Assembly: GCA_031270325.1 (NCBI GenBank)
Contig: JAISXW010000011.1
Coordinates: 1-64,000, forward strand
Source: Streptococcaceae bacterium
Lineage (GTDB): Bacteria; Bacillota; Bacilli; Lactobacillales; Streptococcaceae
DNA length: 64,000 nucleotides
Direction: 5' to 3'
The translations under genes were made by a program, and so were the position numbers. Positions within the stretch are counted from its first letter, which is position 1. Every line of letters begins with the position of its first letter. This document shows positions 10,273-18,849 of this stretch, piece by piece. The notes under the pieces were generated by a model that did no database searches, had not been told where the DNA came from, and saw only the letters and a list, made by a program, of their open reading frames with translations.

Positions 10273-11595
10273 ATGAGAAAAAAAAGAATTCTATTTGTCG
10301 CAAGCAGTTTGCTACTAGCACTTCTTCCCTCAATTCCGATTAATGATAGCATAATTGTCAATCAGAGTGCTGATAGTGCAGGAAAAGCTGGTTTTGTTCC
10401 GGCAGAAATGAAAGCGGTTACTCATAGTCAGGATGACACTGGGCTAGAGGAGCTTGTTGAGCCTGAGTCGCTTCCGCCAGCGACCATGAACGCGATTATT
10501 GGTCAGGATGAACGGTCGGCTGTTTCCAATACCACACAATTTCCCTATTCTGCAGTTGCCTATATTAAAGCGACGTTTCCGAATGGCACGGTAATTCGGG
10601 GCTCAGCTGCTTTAATCTCGCAGGATACTGTGTTGACCGCTGCACATATGATTTATGATTTGAGATATGGTGGGAAGGCAAAAACTGTTGAAGTCTATCC
10701 GGGTGCCTCTTATCAGTCTGCCCCCTATGGTAGTGCCTCAAGCTATGAATTATATGTGCCGAAAGAATGGGAGAAACTGAATCTCAATGGTTATAATGAA
10801 TCATACGTGACATATGATTATGGTGTCATCAAATTATCAAGTCCGATCGGCAAGCGTACCGGTTACTTGGGTTACAATAGCTTGGATTCTGTCTTTCCTT
10901 TGTTTTCAATTGGTTATCCCGGTCCAGATCCAGCTGCAACAACTTATAATCTAGGAAATCAGGTTATTTCTACAAGAACATCAGAAGGGACACCTGTACT
11001 TAATCGAGCTGGAAGTTTTCAGTATGATTTTGATACGACTTGCGGCTCAAGTGGTAGTCCGATTTTAAATCAAAGCAATGTGATTTACGGGATTGTGTCT
11101 GGTGGTATAAGTGGCATTGTGAATTTTGGCGTTCGATTGAATGCCACGAATATTAGTTTTATCAATCGGGTTCGGAATCTTCCTTTAGTTTATGACACTC
11201 TGTATCGCATGTATAATAAGAATTCTGGAGAACATTTTTACACCAAAAATTATTCAGAAGCAACGCTTCTGATTCAGAAAGGTTGGCAATATGAAGGGAT
11301 AGGTTGGTCTGCTCCAAAAACATCTAGTAGCCCAGTATATAGAATATACAATCCTAATGAAGGCGTTCATCATTATACGAAGGCAGTAGGCGAGAAAGAC
11401 ATCTTGGTCAAATTGGGTTGGCACGATGAAGGGATAGGATGGTACTCCGATACGGCGATGGAACAACGACTCTATCGCCAATATAATCCCAACAATGGGC
11501 AGCATAACTATACAGCAAATACCGGAGAAAGAGATTATCTAGTTTCACAAGGTTGGCATAGTGAAGGGACTGCTTGGTACGGTCTAGTGCCGTAA
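10273..11595 (+). CDS. Secreted V8-like serine protease with C-terminal YxxYNxxxGEHxYT repeats
   Basis: The product starts with a basic, hydrophobic signal segment (RKKRILFVASSLLLALLP) and then has a trypsin-fold protease with the triad His (LTAAHM, near 125), Asp (TYDYGVIKL, near 182) and Ser (TCGSSGSP, near 261). This matches the glutamyl endopeptidase (V8/S1B) family. From about residue 310 come three repeats of about 45 residues such as YRMYNKNSGEHFYTKN and RIYNPNEGVHHYTKA, the type known as DUF5648, usually found at the end of secreted hydrolases and probably for surface or glycan binding. No LPXTG anchor is present. ATG 10273 follows GAAGGTGA. It stands alone between terminators. Confidence 0.85.
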   Translation: MRKKRILFVASSLLLALLPSIPINDSIIVNQSADSAGKAGFVPAEMKAVTHSQDDTGLEELVEPESLPPATMNAIIGQDERSAVSNTTQFPYSAVAYIKATFPNGTVIRGSAALISQDTVLTAAHMIYDLRYGGKAKTVEVYPGASYQSAPYGSASSYELYVPKEWEKLNLNGYNESYVTYDYGVIKLSSPIGKRTGYLGYNSLDSVFPLFSIGYPGPDPAATTYNLGNQVISTRTSEGTPVLNRAGSFQYDFDTTCGSSGSPILNQSNVIYGIVSGGISGIVNFGVRLNATNISFINRVRNLPLVYDTLYRMYNKNSGEHFYTKNYSEATLLIQKGWQYEGIGWSAPKTSSSPVYRIYNPNEGVHHYTKAVGEKDILVKLGWHDEGIGWYSDTAMEQRLYRQYNPNNGQHNYTANTGERDYLVSQGWHSEGTAWYGLVP

Positions 11596-11621
11596 GATAA
11601 AGGCGTAATCAATAATGCTCT

Positions 11622-11661
11622 AAAAATGATGGTGCTGTCTTGGCAGAACATCATTTTTTTT
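11622..11661 (+). terminator. Terminator of the serine protease gene
   Basis: AAAATGATG pairs with CATCATTTT around an inner CTG/CAG stem, followed by a run of eight T. Confidence 0.8.
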
Positions 11662-11691
11662 GCCCTGTTTGGCAAGGGGTGGCGGCTTTTG

Positions 11692-11700
11692 TGTTAAAAT
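11692..11700 (+). promoter_or_regulatory. Extended -10 box of the GntR gene, predicting a leaderless mRNA
   Basis: TGTTAAAAT ends at 11700 and the ATG is at 11707, six bases later. The usual start site would fall on or next to the A of ATG. There is no Shine-Dalgarno sequence. Confidence 0.5.
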
Positions 11701-11706
11701 AAAAAC

Positions 11707-12429
11707 ATGACCACACAAAAATATTTGACGATCGCCAACATTTTAAGAAATAAAATACTATCAGGCGAGTATCCAGCTAAAAGTAAATTACCTTATGAAA
11801 GGGAGTTGATCGAAGCATTTGACACCTCTAAGATGACGGTCAAAAAAGCGACAGATATCTTAGTAGATGAGGGATTGATTACTAAAGTCAAAGCGAAAGG
11901 GGCTTTTGTCAATGATTTTAATGGTACCTTATTAGGACAGATGCGTGAAATTAATTATTTTAGAGGTGCAACGGCACTTTATGCGGATCAAAAGATTATA
12001 TCTCATGTGTTGATTTTTGAAATCATCCCTGCGAATGCCTTGATTGAAAAAGAATTAAATTTAGCTTCGGGTGATTCGGTTTATCACTTGAAACGAGTCA
12101 GAAGCATGGCGGGAAAGCCCTTTGTGGTTGAAGAAACGTGGATGCCAGTTAATTTGATTTCGAATCTGAAATTAGAACACGTGACGCAGTCGATTTATCA
12201 ATACATTGAACAACAGCTAGGTTATATTATTGAGGCCTCACATCGTCGTATCGAAGTGCATGCGGCAGACCAAGTTGAAGCAGATTTGTTGCAGATTGCT
12301 GCTGGTCAGCCTGTGGTTTTAACCACGCAAAATGCAAGATTTTTAACAGGGCAGATCTTTGAATACTCCAAATCGACACATTTAGGAGAGACCTTTCAGT
12401 TGGAAGTTTTTTTAACACGGAAAACATAG
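11707..12429 (+). CDS. GntR/HutC-family regulator of the beta-glucoside genes
   Basis: This 240-aa protein has an N-terminal winged helix (SKLPYERELIEAFDTSKMTVKKA, residues about 25-50) and a UTRA ligand-binding domain (from about 85; YHLKRVRSMAGKPFVVEETWMP). UTRA proteins bind a sugar phosphate and release DNA. It directly precedes a cellobiose-type PTS permease and a phospho-beta-glucosidase, so I infer it represses them and responds to a phospho-beta-glucoside. A good operator candidate is the inverted repeat ACAATAGG/CCTATTGT at 12537-12558. It has no ribosome-binding site. Confidence 0.82.
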   Translation: MTTQKYLTIANILRNKILSGEYPAKSKLPYERELIEAFDTSKMTVKKATDILVDEGLITKVKAKGAFVNDFNGTLLGQMREINYFRGATALYADQKIISHVLIFEIIPANALIEKELNLASGDSVYHLKRVRSMAGKPFVVEETWMPVNLISNLKLEHVTQSIYQYIEQQLGYIIEASHRRIEVHAADQVEADLLQIAAGQPVVLTTQNARFLTGQIFEYSKSTHLGETFQLEVFLTRKT

Positions 12430-12536
12430 AAGGGCAACAAAACCATAGGGCACAGACTGTTTTTTCGTGGAGTTCAGGCTATACATTGAAGGAATAAAAT
12501 ACCATAAATTCGTTCTGATAGGTCATCTATTGCTAT

Positions 12537-12583
12537 ACAATAGGTATCACCCTATTGTCAAAGCATTGTGAAAACGTTATCAT
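12537..12583 (+). promoter_or_regulatory. Promoter, GntR operator candidate and cre site of the beta-glucoside operon
   Basis: TTGTCA (12555-12560) and TATCAT (12578-12583) are 17 bp apart. The cre-like sequence TGAAAACGTTATCA (12569-12582) overlaps the -10, the arrangement expected for CcpA repression. The inverted repeat ACAATAGG-N6-CCTATTGT (12537-12558) overlaps the -35 and is a likely operator. Two direct repeats (CACATAGTTACAC and ACATAGTCACAC) follow between 12590 and 12625. Confidence 0.7.
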
Positions 12584-12659
12584 GGGACTATCACATAGTT
12601 ACACCATATAAGAACATAGTCACACAGGACAAGAAATCATTTTATTTTTGGAGGATTTT

Positions 12660-13940
12660 ATGAATCGTTTAATGGATGCTTTGGGCGAAAAGATTGCGCC
12701 AATTGCACAAAAAATTGGTAGTAATCTCTACCTAACCGTACTTCGTGATGCCTTCATGCTCAGTTTTCCGCTGACCATGTTCGGCTCATTTATTGTGGTT
12801 TTCAATAATTTACCATTTTGGCCAGACTCACTTAAAACACAATTCTCAACTTTATTTGGTAACGGACAAAATGCGACAATGTCTATCATGACTGTTTTTG
12901 TGACCTTGGGAATTGGCTATTATTTTTCAAAAGCCAAAAAAGTTGAGGCAATCTTTGGAGCAGTAGTATCGCTCGCATCATTTTTAATTTTGACACCATT
13001 CTTCATGACAATTGTTGATGGTAAAAAAGAAATTGAAGCCTCAGGTTTGCTATCACTTGATCGTTTGGGTGCTAAGGGCATGTTCTTAGGTATGATTGCT
13101 GCCTTTCTTGCCGCGAAACTCTATGTCTATTTGACGCAAAAAGGTTTTGTCATCACCATGCCTGATGGCGTGCCACCAGCAGTATCAAAATCTTTCTCAG
13201 CTTTGATTCCTGTTTTAGGGACTTTATTGCCGTTCCTAATTGGTAATGCGGTGATGGTTGGTGCCTTTCATACCAACTTGCATGACGTGATTTATCACAT
13301 CATTCAAAAACCATTGACAGGTCTTGGGACATCCTTGCCGGGTACGATTGTTGCTATCTTCTTTGTTCAATTTCTTTGGTTCTTCGGTCTACACGGTCAA
13401 GTTATCGTTAACTCTGTATTTGAACCGTTTTGGCAAACCAATGGTCTTGCGAATGCAGAATTGTTGAAAAAAGGAAATGATGTCTTACAAGATCACGGTC
13501 ATATTGTGACTAAATCATTTATGGATACCTTCACAGTATCACTTGGTGGTTCAGGCTCAACTTTAATTGTTTTGATTTTGATTATGGTAATCATGAAGAA
13601 AAAACAATACAAGGAAGTGGCACGTTTGGCCATTGCACCAGGGATTTTTAATGTGAATGAACCAGTCATCTTTGGACTTCCGATGGTTATGAATGCATCA
13701 TTGTTCATTCCGTGGCTTTTAGCACCGATTGTTTCTGTTGTGATTGCTTATGTCGCCTTTGCGACGGGTATCGTGCCATTGACGACTGGTGCGCAAGTCC
13801 CATGGACAATGCCAGCAGTGATTTCAGGATTCTTAGCGACCAACTCAATCATGGGTAGTCTCTTACAAATCGTTCAAATGCTTGTCGTTGGTTTGATTTA
13901 TTTACCATTCTTAATGATGGTGGATAAAGCAAAAGATTAA
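12660..13940 (+). CDS. PTS cellobiose/beta-glucoside-type EIIC permease
   Basis: A 426-aa polytopic membrane protein of the lactose/cellobiose EIIC family (CelB/LicC-like), with about 10 hydrophobic segments and the conserved stretch ARLAIAPGIFNVNEPVIFGLP near residue 330. It moves a beta-glucoside into the cell with phosphorylation, using EIIA and EIIB encoded elsewhere. The ORF track starts at a TTG (12648) that is part of the ribosome-binding site; GGAGG at 12650-12654 points to ATG 12660. The next gene hydrolyses the phosphorylated sugar. Confidence 0.88.
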   Translation: MNRLMDALGEKIAPIAQKIGSNLYLTVLRDAFMLSFPLTMFGSFIVVFNNLPFWPDSLKTQFSTLFGNGQNATMSIMTVFVTLGIGYYFSKAKKVEAIFGAVVSLASFLILTPFFMTIVDGKKEIEASGLLSLDRLGAKGMFLGMIAAFLAAKLYVYLTQKGFVITMPDGVPPAVSKSFSALIPVLGTLLPFLIGNAVMVGAFHTNLHDVIYHIIQKPLTGLGTSLPGTIVAIFFVQFLWFFGLHGQVIVNSVFEPFWQTNGLANAELLKKGNDVLQDHGHIVTKSFMDTFTVSLGGSGSTLIVLILIMVIMKKKQYKEVARLAIAPGIFNVNEPVIFGLPMVMNASLFIPWLLAPIVSVVIAYVAFATGIVPLTTGAQVPWTMPAVISGFLATNSIMGSLLQIVQMLVVGLIYLPFLMMVDKAKD

Positions 13941-13986
13941 TCCAATTTAATTTAGAGATGTCTTAACTCATCTCGTCAATCAAAGT

Positions 13987-14034
13987 GAAGATAAATATCA
14001 ATTTTATGATTGAAATTGGGATTTATCTTCTTTT
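13987..14034 (+). terminator. Long hairpin between the PTS permease and the phospho-beta-glucosidase
   Basis: GAAGATAAATATCAATTT and AAATTGGGATTTATCTTC form an 18-bp imperfect stem followed by TTTT. It probably acts as a partial terminator or 3'-end stabiliser inside the operon. A second, weaker hairpin (ATCGTG...CACGAT) is at 14049-14072. Confidence 0.6.
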
Positions 14035-14095
14035 GAAAGATCAGCAATATCGTGTGCTTTAACATGCACGATCTCAATAAATAGAAAGAATAGCT

Positions 14096-15517
14096 ATGAC
14101 ATTACTTGAATTTCCAAATGATTTCTGGTGGGGTGCTGCGACGTCAGGACCACAAACAGAGGGTAGATTTCATAAAGCGCATGCCAATATCTGGGATTAT
14201 GACTTTGATAAGTTTCCAGAACACTTTTGGCATGGTATCGGTCCAGATACAGCTTCTAACTTTTACAATGATTTCAAGCAAGACATTGCGCTGATGAAAG
14301 CGGCAGGATTGAACTCTGTCAGGACATCGATCCAATGGACGCGCTTGATCGACGACTTGGAGACTGGGTCAGTGAATGATGAGGCGGTGCAGTTTTATAA
14401 TGCTGTCATTGATGAATTCATTGCCAATGGCATCAGACCGGTCATCAATTTACACCATTTTGATTTGCCGGTTGACTTGCTACATCGTTATGGTGGCTGG
14501 GAATCTAAACACGTGGTTGACTTATATGTCAAATTTGCAACTCGCTGTTTTGAGTTGTTTTCTGACCGTGTGACCGATTGGTTCACGCACAATGAACCAA
14601 TGGTGGTGGTCGAGGGTGGTTATCTCTATCAATTCCACTATCCAGATCTTGTAGATGGTAAGAAAGCCGTGCAAGTGGCTTATAACTTGCAACTAGCATC
14701 TGCTAAAGCCATCGCTGCTTTCCGACAACACAACCAACATCCAGATGGTAAGATTGGGATCGTCCTCAATCTGACGCCTAACTATCCAGCGACTGACTCT
14801 CCTGAAGATCAGGCTGCAGCGCATTTTGCAGACTTATGGCAAAACCAGCTGTTCATGGATGCATCGGTCAATGGTGCATTCCCAGCAGAGCTTGTCGATA
14901 TTCTGACAAGAGATGGTGTGCTGTGGCAGACTTCGGCGGAAGAACTTGTCATCATCGCCCAAAACACAGTCGATTATCTAGGGGTCAACTTTTACCATCC
15001 CAATCGTGCACAGGCACCGAAATATTCGTCTGACTCCCTTGCAGTCGATTGGTTACCCAATAAATACTTTGAAGCATACGATAAGCGTGGCGTTCGGATG
15101 AATGTCGATAAGGGCTGGGAGATTTATCCTAAAGCCTTGTATGATATTGCCAAAAATATCCAAGACAACTATGGTAATATTGCATGGTTTGTCTCTGAAA
15201 ATGGCATGGGTGTTAGCCGTGAGGATCGCTATCTAGCAGCAGATGGGACGATTCATGATGACTATCGGATTACCTTTATCAAAGAACATCTCTACTATGT
15301 GCATCAAGCAATAGCAGAAGGTGCCAACTGTTTCGGTTACCATCTCTGGACGCCGATAGATTGCTTTAGCTGGCGCAATTCTTATCGGAACCGCTATGGT
15401 CTGATTTCGGTCGATATCCATACGCAAGAAAAGACCTTGAAAAAATCGGCGCACTTTTTTAAAGCCTTAGCAGAAAGCTCAAGCTTTGAGATTCAAGACT
15501 CAGAAAAAGTCAAGTAG
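14096..15517 (+). CDS. 6-phospho-beta-glucosidase (GH1)
   Basis: A 473-aa family 1 glycoside hydrolase. The N-terminal signature is FWWGAATSGPQTEG; the acid/base glutamate is in THNEP (near 168) and the nucleophile in VSENGMG (near 368). It hydrolyses 6-phospho-beta-glucosides in the cytoplasm to glucose 6-phosphate and an aglycone or glucose. Membership in the phospho-specific branch is inferred from the adjacent PTS permease. ATG 14096 follows AGAAAGAATAG. It ends the operon at a clear terminator. Confidence 0.9.
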   Translation: MTLLEFPNDFWWGAATSGPQTEGRFHKAHANIWDYDFDKFPEHFWHGIGPDTASNFYNDFKQDIALMKAAGLNSVRTSIQWTRLIDDLETGSVNDEAVQFYNAVIDEFIANGIRPVINLHHFDLPVDLLHRYGGWESKHVVDLYVKFATRCFELFSDRVTDWFTHNEPMVVVEGGYLYQFHYPDLVDGKKAVQVAYNLQLASAKAIAAFRQHNQHPDGKIGIVLNLTPNYPATDSPEDQAAAHFADLWQNQLFMDASVNGAFPAELVDILTRDGVLWQTSAEELVIIAQNTVDYLGVNFYHPNRAQAPKYSSDSLAVDWLPNKYFEAYDKRGVRMNVDKGWEIYPKALYDIAKNIQDNYGNIAWFVSENGMGVSREDRYLAADGTIHDDYRITFIKEHLYYVHQAIAEGANCFGYHLWTPIDCFSWRNSYRNRYGLISVDIHTQEKTLKKSAHFFKALAESSSFEIQDSEKVK

Positions 15518-15542
15518 GTGAGGTTTGAAGCGCTTTGTTTAC

Positions 15543-15576
15543 CACCTGTCCCTAGAGTTAGGGCAGGTGTTTTTTG
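15543..15576 (+). terminator. Terminator of the beta-glucoside operon
   Basis: CACCTGTCCCTA and TAGGGCAGGTG pair with a 4-nt loop, then six T. Confidence 0.9.
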
Positions 15577-15650
15577 GTGAACAGATGATTCTGAGATCAG
15601 GCAATTACGAACAAAGCAAAGGAGTGTTTGAATTGTTTGAATATTTGCTA

Positions 15651-15714
15651 TTTACAAGTCCCTTTTTCTATGCTAGAATAAGCAATGTTAGGTGATGTTA
15701 GAAAATCTAACATC
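15651..15714 (+). promoter_or_regulatory. Promoter and palindromic operator of the MFS transporter
   Basis: TTTACA (15651-15656), 17 bp, and TAGAAT (15674-15679) with an extended TG form a promoter. A perfect inverted repeat GATGTTAGA-AAA-TCTAACATC (15694-15714) sits just past the expected start site, where a repressor would block initiation. No local regulator gene is present. Confidence 0.65.
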
Positions 15715-15740
15715 ATACTTATGTTGGAAAGTTGGATGAA

Positions 15741-16991
15741 ATGGCAAGCACACAAAAATTAACGCTTAATCAGGTGAACAAAGTAACTCAGGTGCAACCG
15801 GCACCTCTCCTAAAAAAAGCACATCAGGTTGAACGTATTTTTTCAAAGGACTTTTGTTTCTTAATGATCGTCTCTTTTTTGACGGGCATTGCTATGACGA
15901 CACAAATGGGGACATTGCCCTTATTTGTCAGCTATCTCGGCGGATCGAAAGGTCAGGCAGGGATTGTAGTCGGGATGTTGGGGATTTCATCTTTAATCTT
16001 TAGGCTACCTGTTGGGCCTTTATTGGATCGCTTTGGTCGAAAATTAGTCTTAATTATCGGCATGATCGTCATGCTGATTGACTTTGCCTGCCTGAATTAC
16101 TTTCAAACAGTCAGTTTGCTTATCATACTCAGATTTGTGCAAGGGGCTGGCCTAGCTTTTAGTAGCACGGCGATTACGACTATGGCGAGTGACTTAATTC
16201 CTAGTTCACGGATGGCGGTTGGGATGAGTTATTTCACGATTTCTTCGACGATTGCTGCGGCACTTGGGCCAATGCTAGGCTTGTTTTTGATCATGCGTTA
16301 TGGCTTTACGGCGATGTTTTTCGTGGCAGTTATCCTCACATTGCTGGCAATTGGGCTGGGGCTGATGATTCCGGATTATTATCAAGCTCAGTTGAAAGCT
16401 CAACCAAAGGCAAAAGCCGACACTGTCACTGAACGTGCAACGGTGTTAAAAGCACCGATTGTCATCCCTAGTTTGATTATTTTTATGGCTTGTTTATCGT
16501 ATTCAGGTGTGGCAACTTTCTATTCTCAATTTGCGCTTGAACGGCATGTTAATAATATTGGATATTCTTTTGCCATTGGTTCGGTTGCGATTATCTTAGC
16601 TCGGATTGTGTATTCACGATTTTTGGTCGCTGTTAAAGATAGTATCTTGTTGGCAGGTAGTATTCTCTTGATGGTGGCGTCTTTTAGTATCACTGCAGAG
16701 AGTCACACACTCTTTCAATTTTTAATCGCATCTGCCTTACTCGGCTTTGGTTTCTCCTTGATTATGCCAATCTTGACAGCGGTCGTGCTCAAACGTGTGT
16801 CACCCTATCAAAGAGGGAATGCGCTGGCTGTCTTTACAGGGGCGACAGATATTGCAGTCGGTGCAGGTGCAATGGTCTGGGGCTATGTGGCAGGACTGGT
16901 TGGTTTTTCACTCACATTCCTTGCTTGTGCCGCCTTTGTTGCCTTGGCGCTGATGATTATTTTCAAGTATCGCCAAAGCCTGTTTGAGTGA
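15741..16991 (+). CDS. MFS transporter, drug-exporter type
   Basis: About 416 aa with 12 predicted membrane spans. The cytoplasmic loop-2 motif GPLLDRFGRKLVL near residue 95 is typical of the major facilitator superfamily; the arrangement resembles YfkF/YfmO-type exporters. Substrate unknown. The ORF track begins at TTG 15732, but GGAAAG then lies too close; ATG 15741 is more likely, though not certain. The operator upstream suggests inducible expression. Confidence 0.8.
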   Translation: MASTQKLTLNQVNKVTQVQPAPLLKKAHQVERIFSKDFCFLMIVSFLTGIAMTTQMGTLPLFVSYLGGSKGQAGIVVGMLGISSLIFRLPVGPLLDRFGRKLVLIIGMIVMLIDFACLNYFQTVSLLIILRFVQGAGLAFSSTAITTMASDLIPSSRMAVGMSYFTISSTIAAALGPMLGLFLIMRYGFTAMFFVAVILTLLAIGLGLMIPDYYQAQLKAQPKAKADTVTERATVLKAPIVIPSLIIFMACLSYSGVATFYSQFALERHVNNIGYSFAIGSVAIILARIVYSRFLVAVKDSILLAGSILLMVASFSITAESHTLFQFLIASALLGFGFSLIMPILTAVVLKRVSPYQRGNALAVFTGATDIAVGAGAMVWGYVAGLVGFSLTFLACAAFVALALMIIFKYRQSLFE

Positions 16992-17017
16992 GCGGGCAGG
17001 CTGTCGCCTGATAAACG

Positions 17018-17051
17018 CAAGCCTATAAGTCATACTTGTAGGCTTTTTTAG
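17018..17051 (+). terminator. Terminator of the MFS gene
   Basis: AAGCCTATAAGT pairs with ACTTGTAGGCTT (3-nt loop), followed by TTTTTT. The remaining bases to 17250 hold a small AAGTCT/AGACTT inverted repeat near 17099 but no gene I can support. Confidence 0.8.
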
Positions 17052-17250
17052 TTTGAAGGATATTCTGTGAGCACGAGAGTAAGCTGATAGTTTTACCAAG
17101 TCTTTACATAGACTTATGCAAGTGTTACTCACATTTTTAGGTGTGTTCAGATAGATTAGGGCGTTCTTTCTTGTTTTCTGGCGTGTCGTTCTTATTGATG
17201 AGCTAGAAATTGAGTTGGAAAGGTGTTATGATAAGAGAGGAGGAGCTATC

Positions 17251-17701
17251 TTGATTAGACAATTAGAAAAAGGATCATATGTTCTCACGATAATTGCTTG
17301 TTTTACCATGCCGCTTTTTGCTATTCTTTCCTTTTTTGCCGTTTTTATTTTATTTGTTTAGCGGACACGCCATAAGCTTTTTCATCATCTCTATGCTAGT
17401 GTCTGCTTCGATGAAAGGACTTATCTGGGGAAATGGGCTGATAAGTTTAATTTTAGTAATCGCTAGTCTGAGAAACGGTAGTAATAGATGGCAGCTTATG
17501 CCTCATTTCCTTATTATTTCAGGTGCAATAATCTGGTCGATTGGTCCTTTCTTGCTCTTACACATACTTGTGTCTTGGAGCATGTATTTAATTGCCGTGG
17601 TTTTGAGGATAAATGATGCCATCATGAATAGGGCGATAAAACGCATGGCAGATAAATGGTCACAAGACCAAGAAGATAACTTTTTAAACAAGGAGGATTA
17701 A
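17251..17701 (+). pseudogene. Small membrane protein interrupted by a frameshift
   Basis: Two overlapping frames together make one sensible protein. Frame 1 starts with TTG 17251, 8 nt after AGGAGG, and reads IRQLEKGSYVLTIIACFTMP to a stop at 17359-17361. Frame 2 (listed as ORF 17294-17701) continues with FSGHAISFFIISMLVSASM to a charged C-terminus. The joined product would be about 148 aa with four hydrophobic segments. The shift falls in T-rich sequence near 17330-17360. It could be a real mutation, a sequencing error in a homopolymer or slippage. Function unknown. Confidence 0.65.
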
Positions 17702-18166
17702 ATGTTGTACTATCAGCCTTATGATATCTCGTTAAATGCGGATGTCATGCAAATCTATGCTAATAATCTAGATTATTTGACTTTAGCAAATGAAGAATTT
17801 GATCAGGAAACTTTAATTCAGGGCTTGATGGAACGACCAAATGGTGTGCCTTTATCTCAGAAGCAAGTAAGGCTCGTTTATCGAGCTGATAAGCCAGTTG
17901 CTATCGTGGATTATATTTTAGGCTATAAAACAGCAACGTCCCTTTACATTGGTTTACTGCTGGTCAAAGATCGAGGGCAAGGAATTGGCAGTCAGATCTT
18001 GGCAGATTTGAACCACCGTTATCCTGAGTTTCAGATCTTGGAATTGGGGGTCTTGACTAATAACATCAGAGGTCTCAACTTCTGGCAAGGGCAAGGCTTT
18101 GAAATTATTGATACGGTGGCTTATCAGGGAACTTTAAAGGTGCATCGGATGCAAAAACATCTCTAA
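17702..18166 (+). CDS. GNAT-family N-acetyltransferase
   Basis: A 154-aa acetyltransferase of the GNAT fold, with the acetyl-CoA loop DRGQGIGSQIL near residue 100 and the late NFWQGQGFE segment. The substrate is not evident. ATG 17702 follows the stop of the membrane protein directly and uses its AGGAGG, so the two are translationally coupled. This ribosome-binding region is duplicated word for word upstream of 18696. Confidence 0.85.
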   Translation: MLYYQPYDISLNADVMQIYANNLDYLTLANEEFDQETLIQGLMERPNGVPLSQKQVRLVYRADKPVAIVDYILGYKTATSLYIGLLLVKDRGQGIGSQILADLNHRYPEFQILELGVLTNNIRGLNFWQGQGFEIIDTVAYQGTLKVHRMQKHL

Positions 18167-18246
18167 TTGCCCTTTATTATCAATGCAGTCAATCGCCTAC
18201 GGTGTAGGGTGCTGTGACAGTTCACTTGCTTGAAGAAAGGAAACAG

Positions 18247-18639
18247 ATGATGACAGACAAAATTAGACAAGAAAAACGGCAACACATAATAAACGATTGG
18301 TTTCAGGCGTGGCATCAGCCAGATTGGGCGAACTTTGAGCAAATATTTGATACAGAAGTTTATTATAGTGAATGTTGGGGACCTGAGTATCAAGGCATCT
18401 CACAAGTCAAGACGTGGTTTAAACACTGGCATAGCAAGTCAAAGCTGTTAGTGTGGGAAATCACAGCTATTCATCACGTTCAGGCGCATACGTTTGTAAC
18501 ATGGCACTTTGCCTGTCAAAGCGACCATAAAACGATTGCGTTCGAGGGGCTTTCAGATATTCAATGGACAGGCTTAAAAGTCAAATTAGTCAAAGAGTAT
18601 AGCTCTCAATTACCCAAATACAATCCCGTGGCGCAATAA
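18247..18639 (+). CDS. NTF2-like (SnoaL-type) protein
   Basis: A 130-aa protein with the cone-shaped NTF2/SnoaL pattern: an N-terminal helix with HIINDWFQAWHQPDW, then YYSECWGPEYQGISQVKTWF and beta strands ending in VKLVKEYSS. Such proteins are small binding or isomerase-like domains; a specific role cannot be assigned. The ORF track begins at an upstream GTG, but GAAGAAAGG at 18232-18240 supports ATG 18247. Confidence 0.75.
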   Translation: MMTDKIRQEKRQHIINDWFQAWHQPDWANFEQIFDTEVYYSECWGPEYQGISQVKTWFKHWHSKSKLLVWEITAIHHVQAHTFVTWHFACQSDHKTIAFEGLSDIQWTGLKVKLVKEYSSQLPKYNPVAQ

Positions 18640-18695
18640 ATAAGTCATTAGACTGACACAGGATACGACACAACTTTTTAAACAAGGAGGATTAA

Positions 18696-18833
18696 ATGAA
18701 TCAAGAAACGAAAGACAAAATGTTAGCCATTATCAAAGCCAAACAAGCGGGAGGCGGACGTTCAAAGCAAGTCACGCCGACCAAAAACGATCGGAAACAC
18801 ATGCGAAAAGGACCGAAGATTTATAATAAATAA
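18696..18833 (+). CDS. 45-aa basic protein of unknown function
   Basis: This gene is too short for the ORF track. ATG 18696 has an excellent AGGAGG, and the product begins MNQETKDKMLAIIKAKQ and ends RKHMRKGPKIYNK. It is strongly basic, with no membrane segment or cysteine. The pattern resembles small conserved proteins in other Firmicutes, but I do not recognise a named family. The 27 nt before and including its ATG duplicate those at 17678-17704. Confidence 0.65.
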   Translation: MNQETKDKMLAIIKAKQAGGGRSKQVTPTKNDRKHMRKGPKIYNK

Positions 18834-18849
18834 GCCTGTTGAAAGACTT

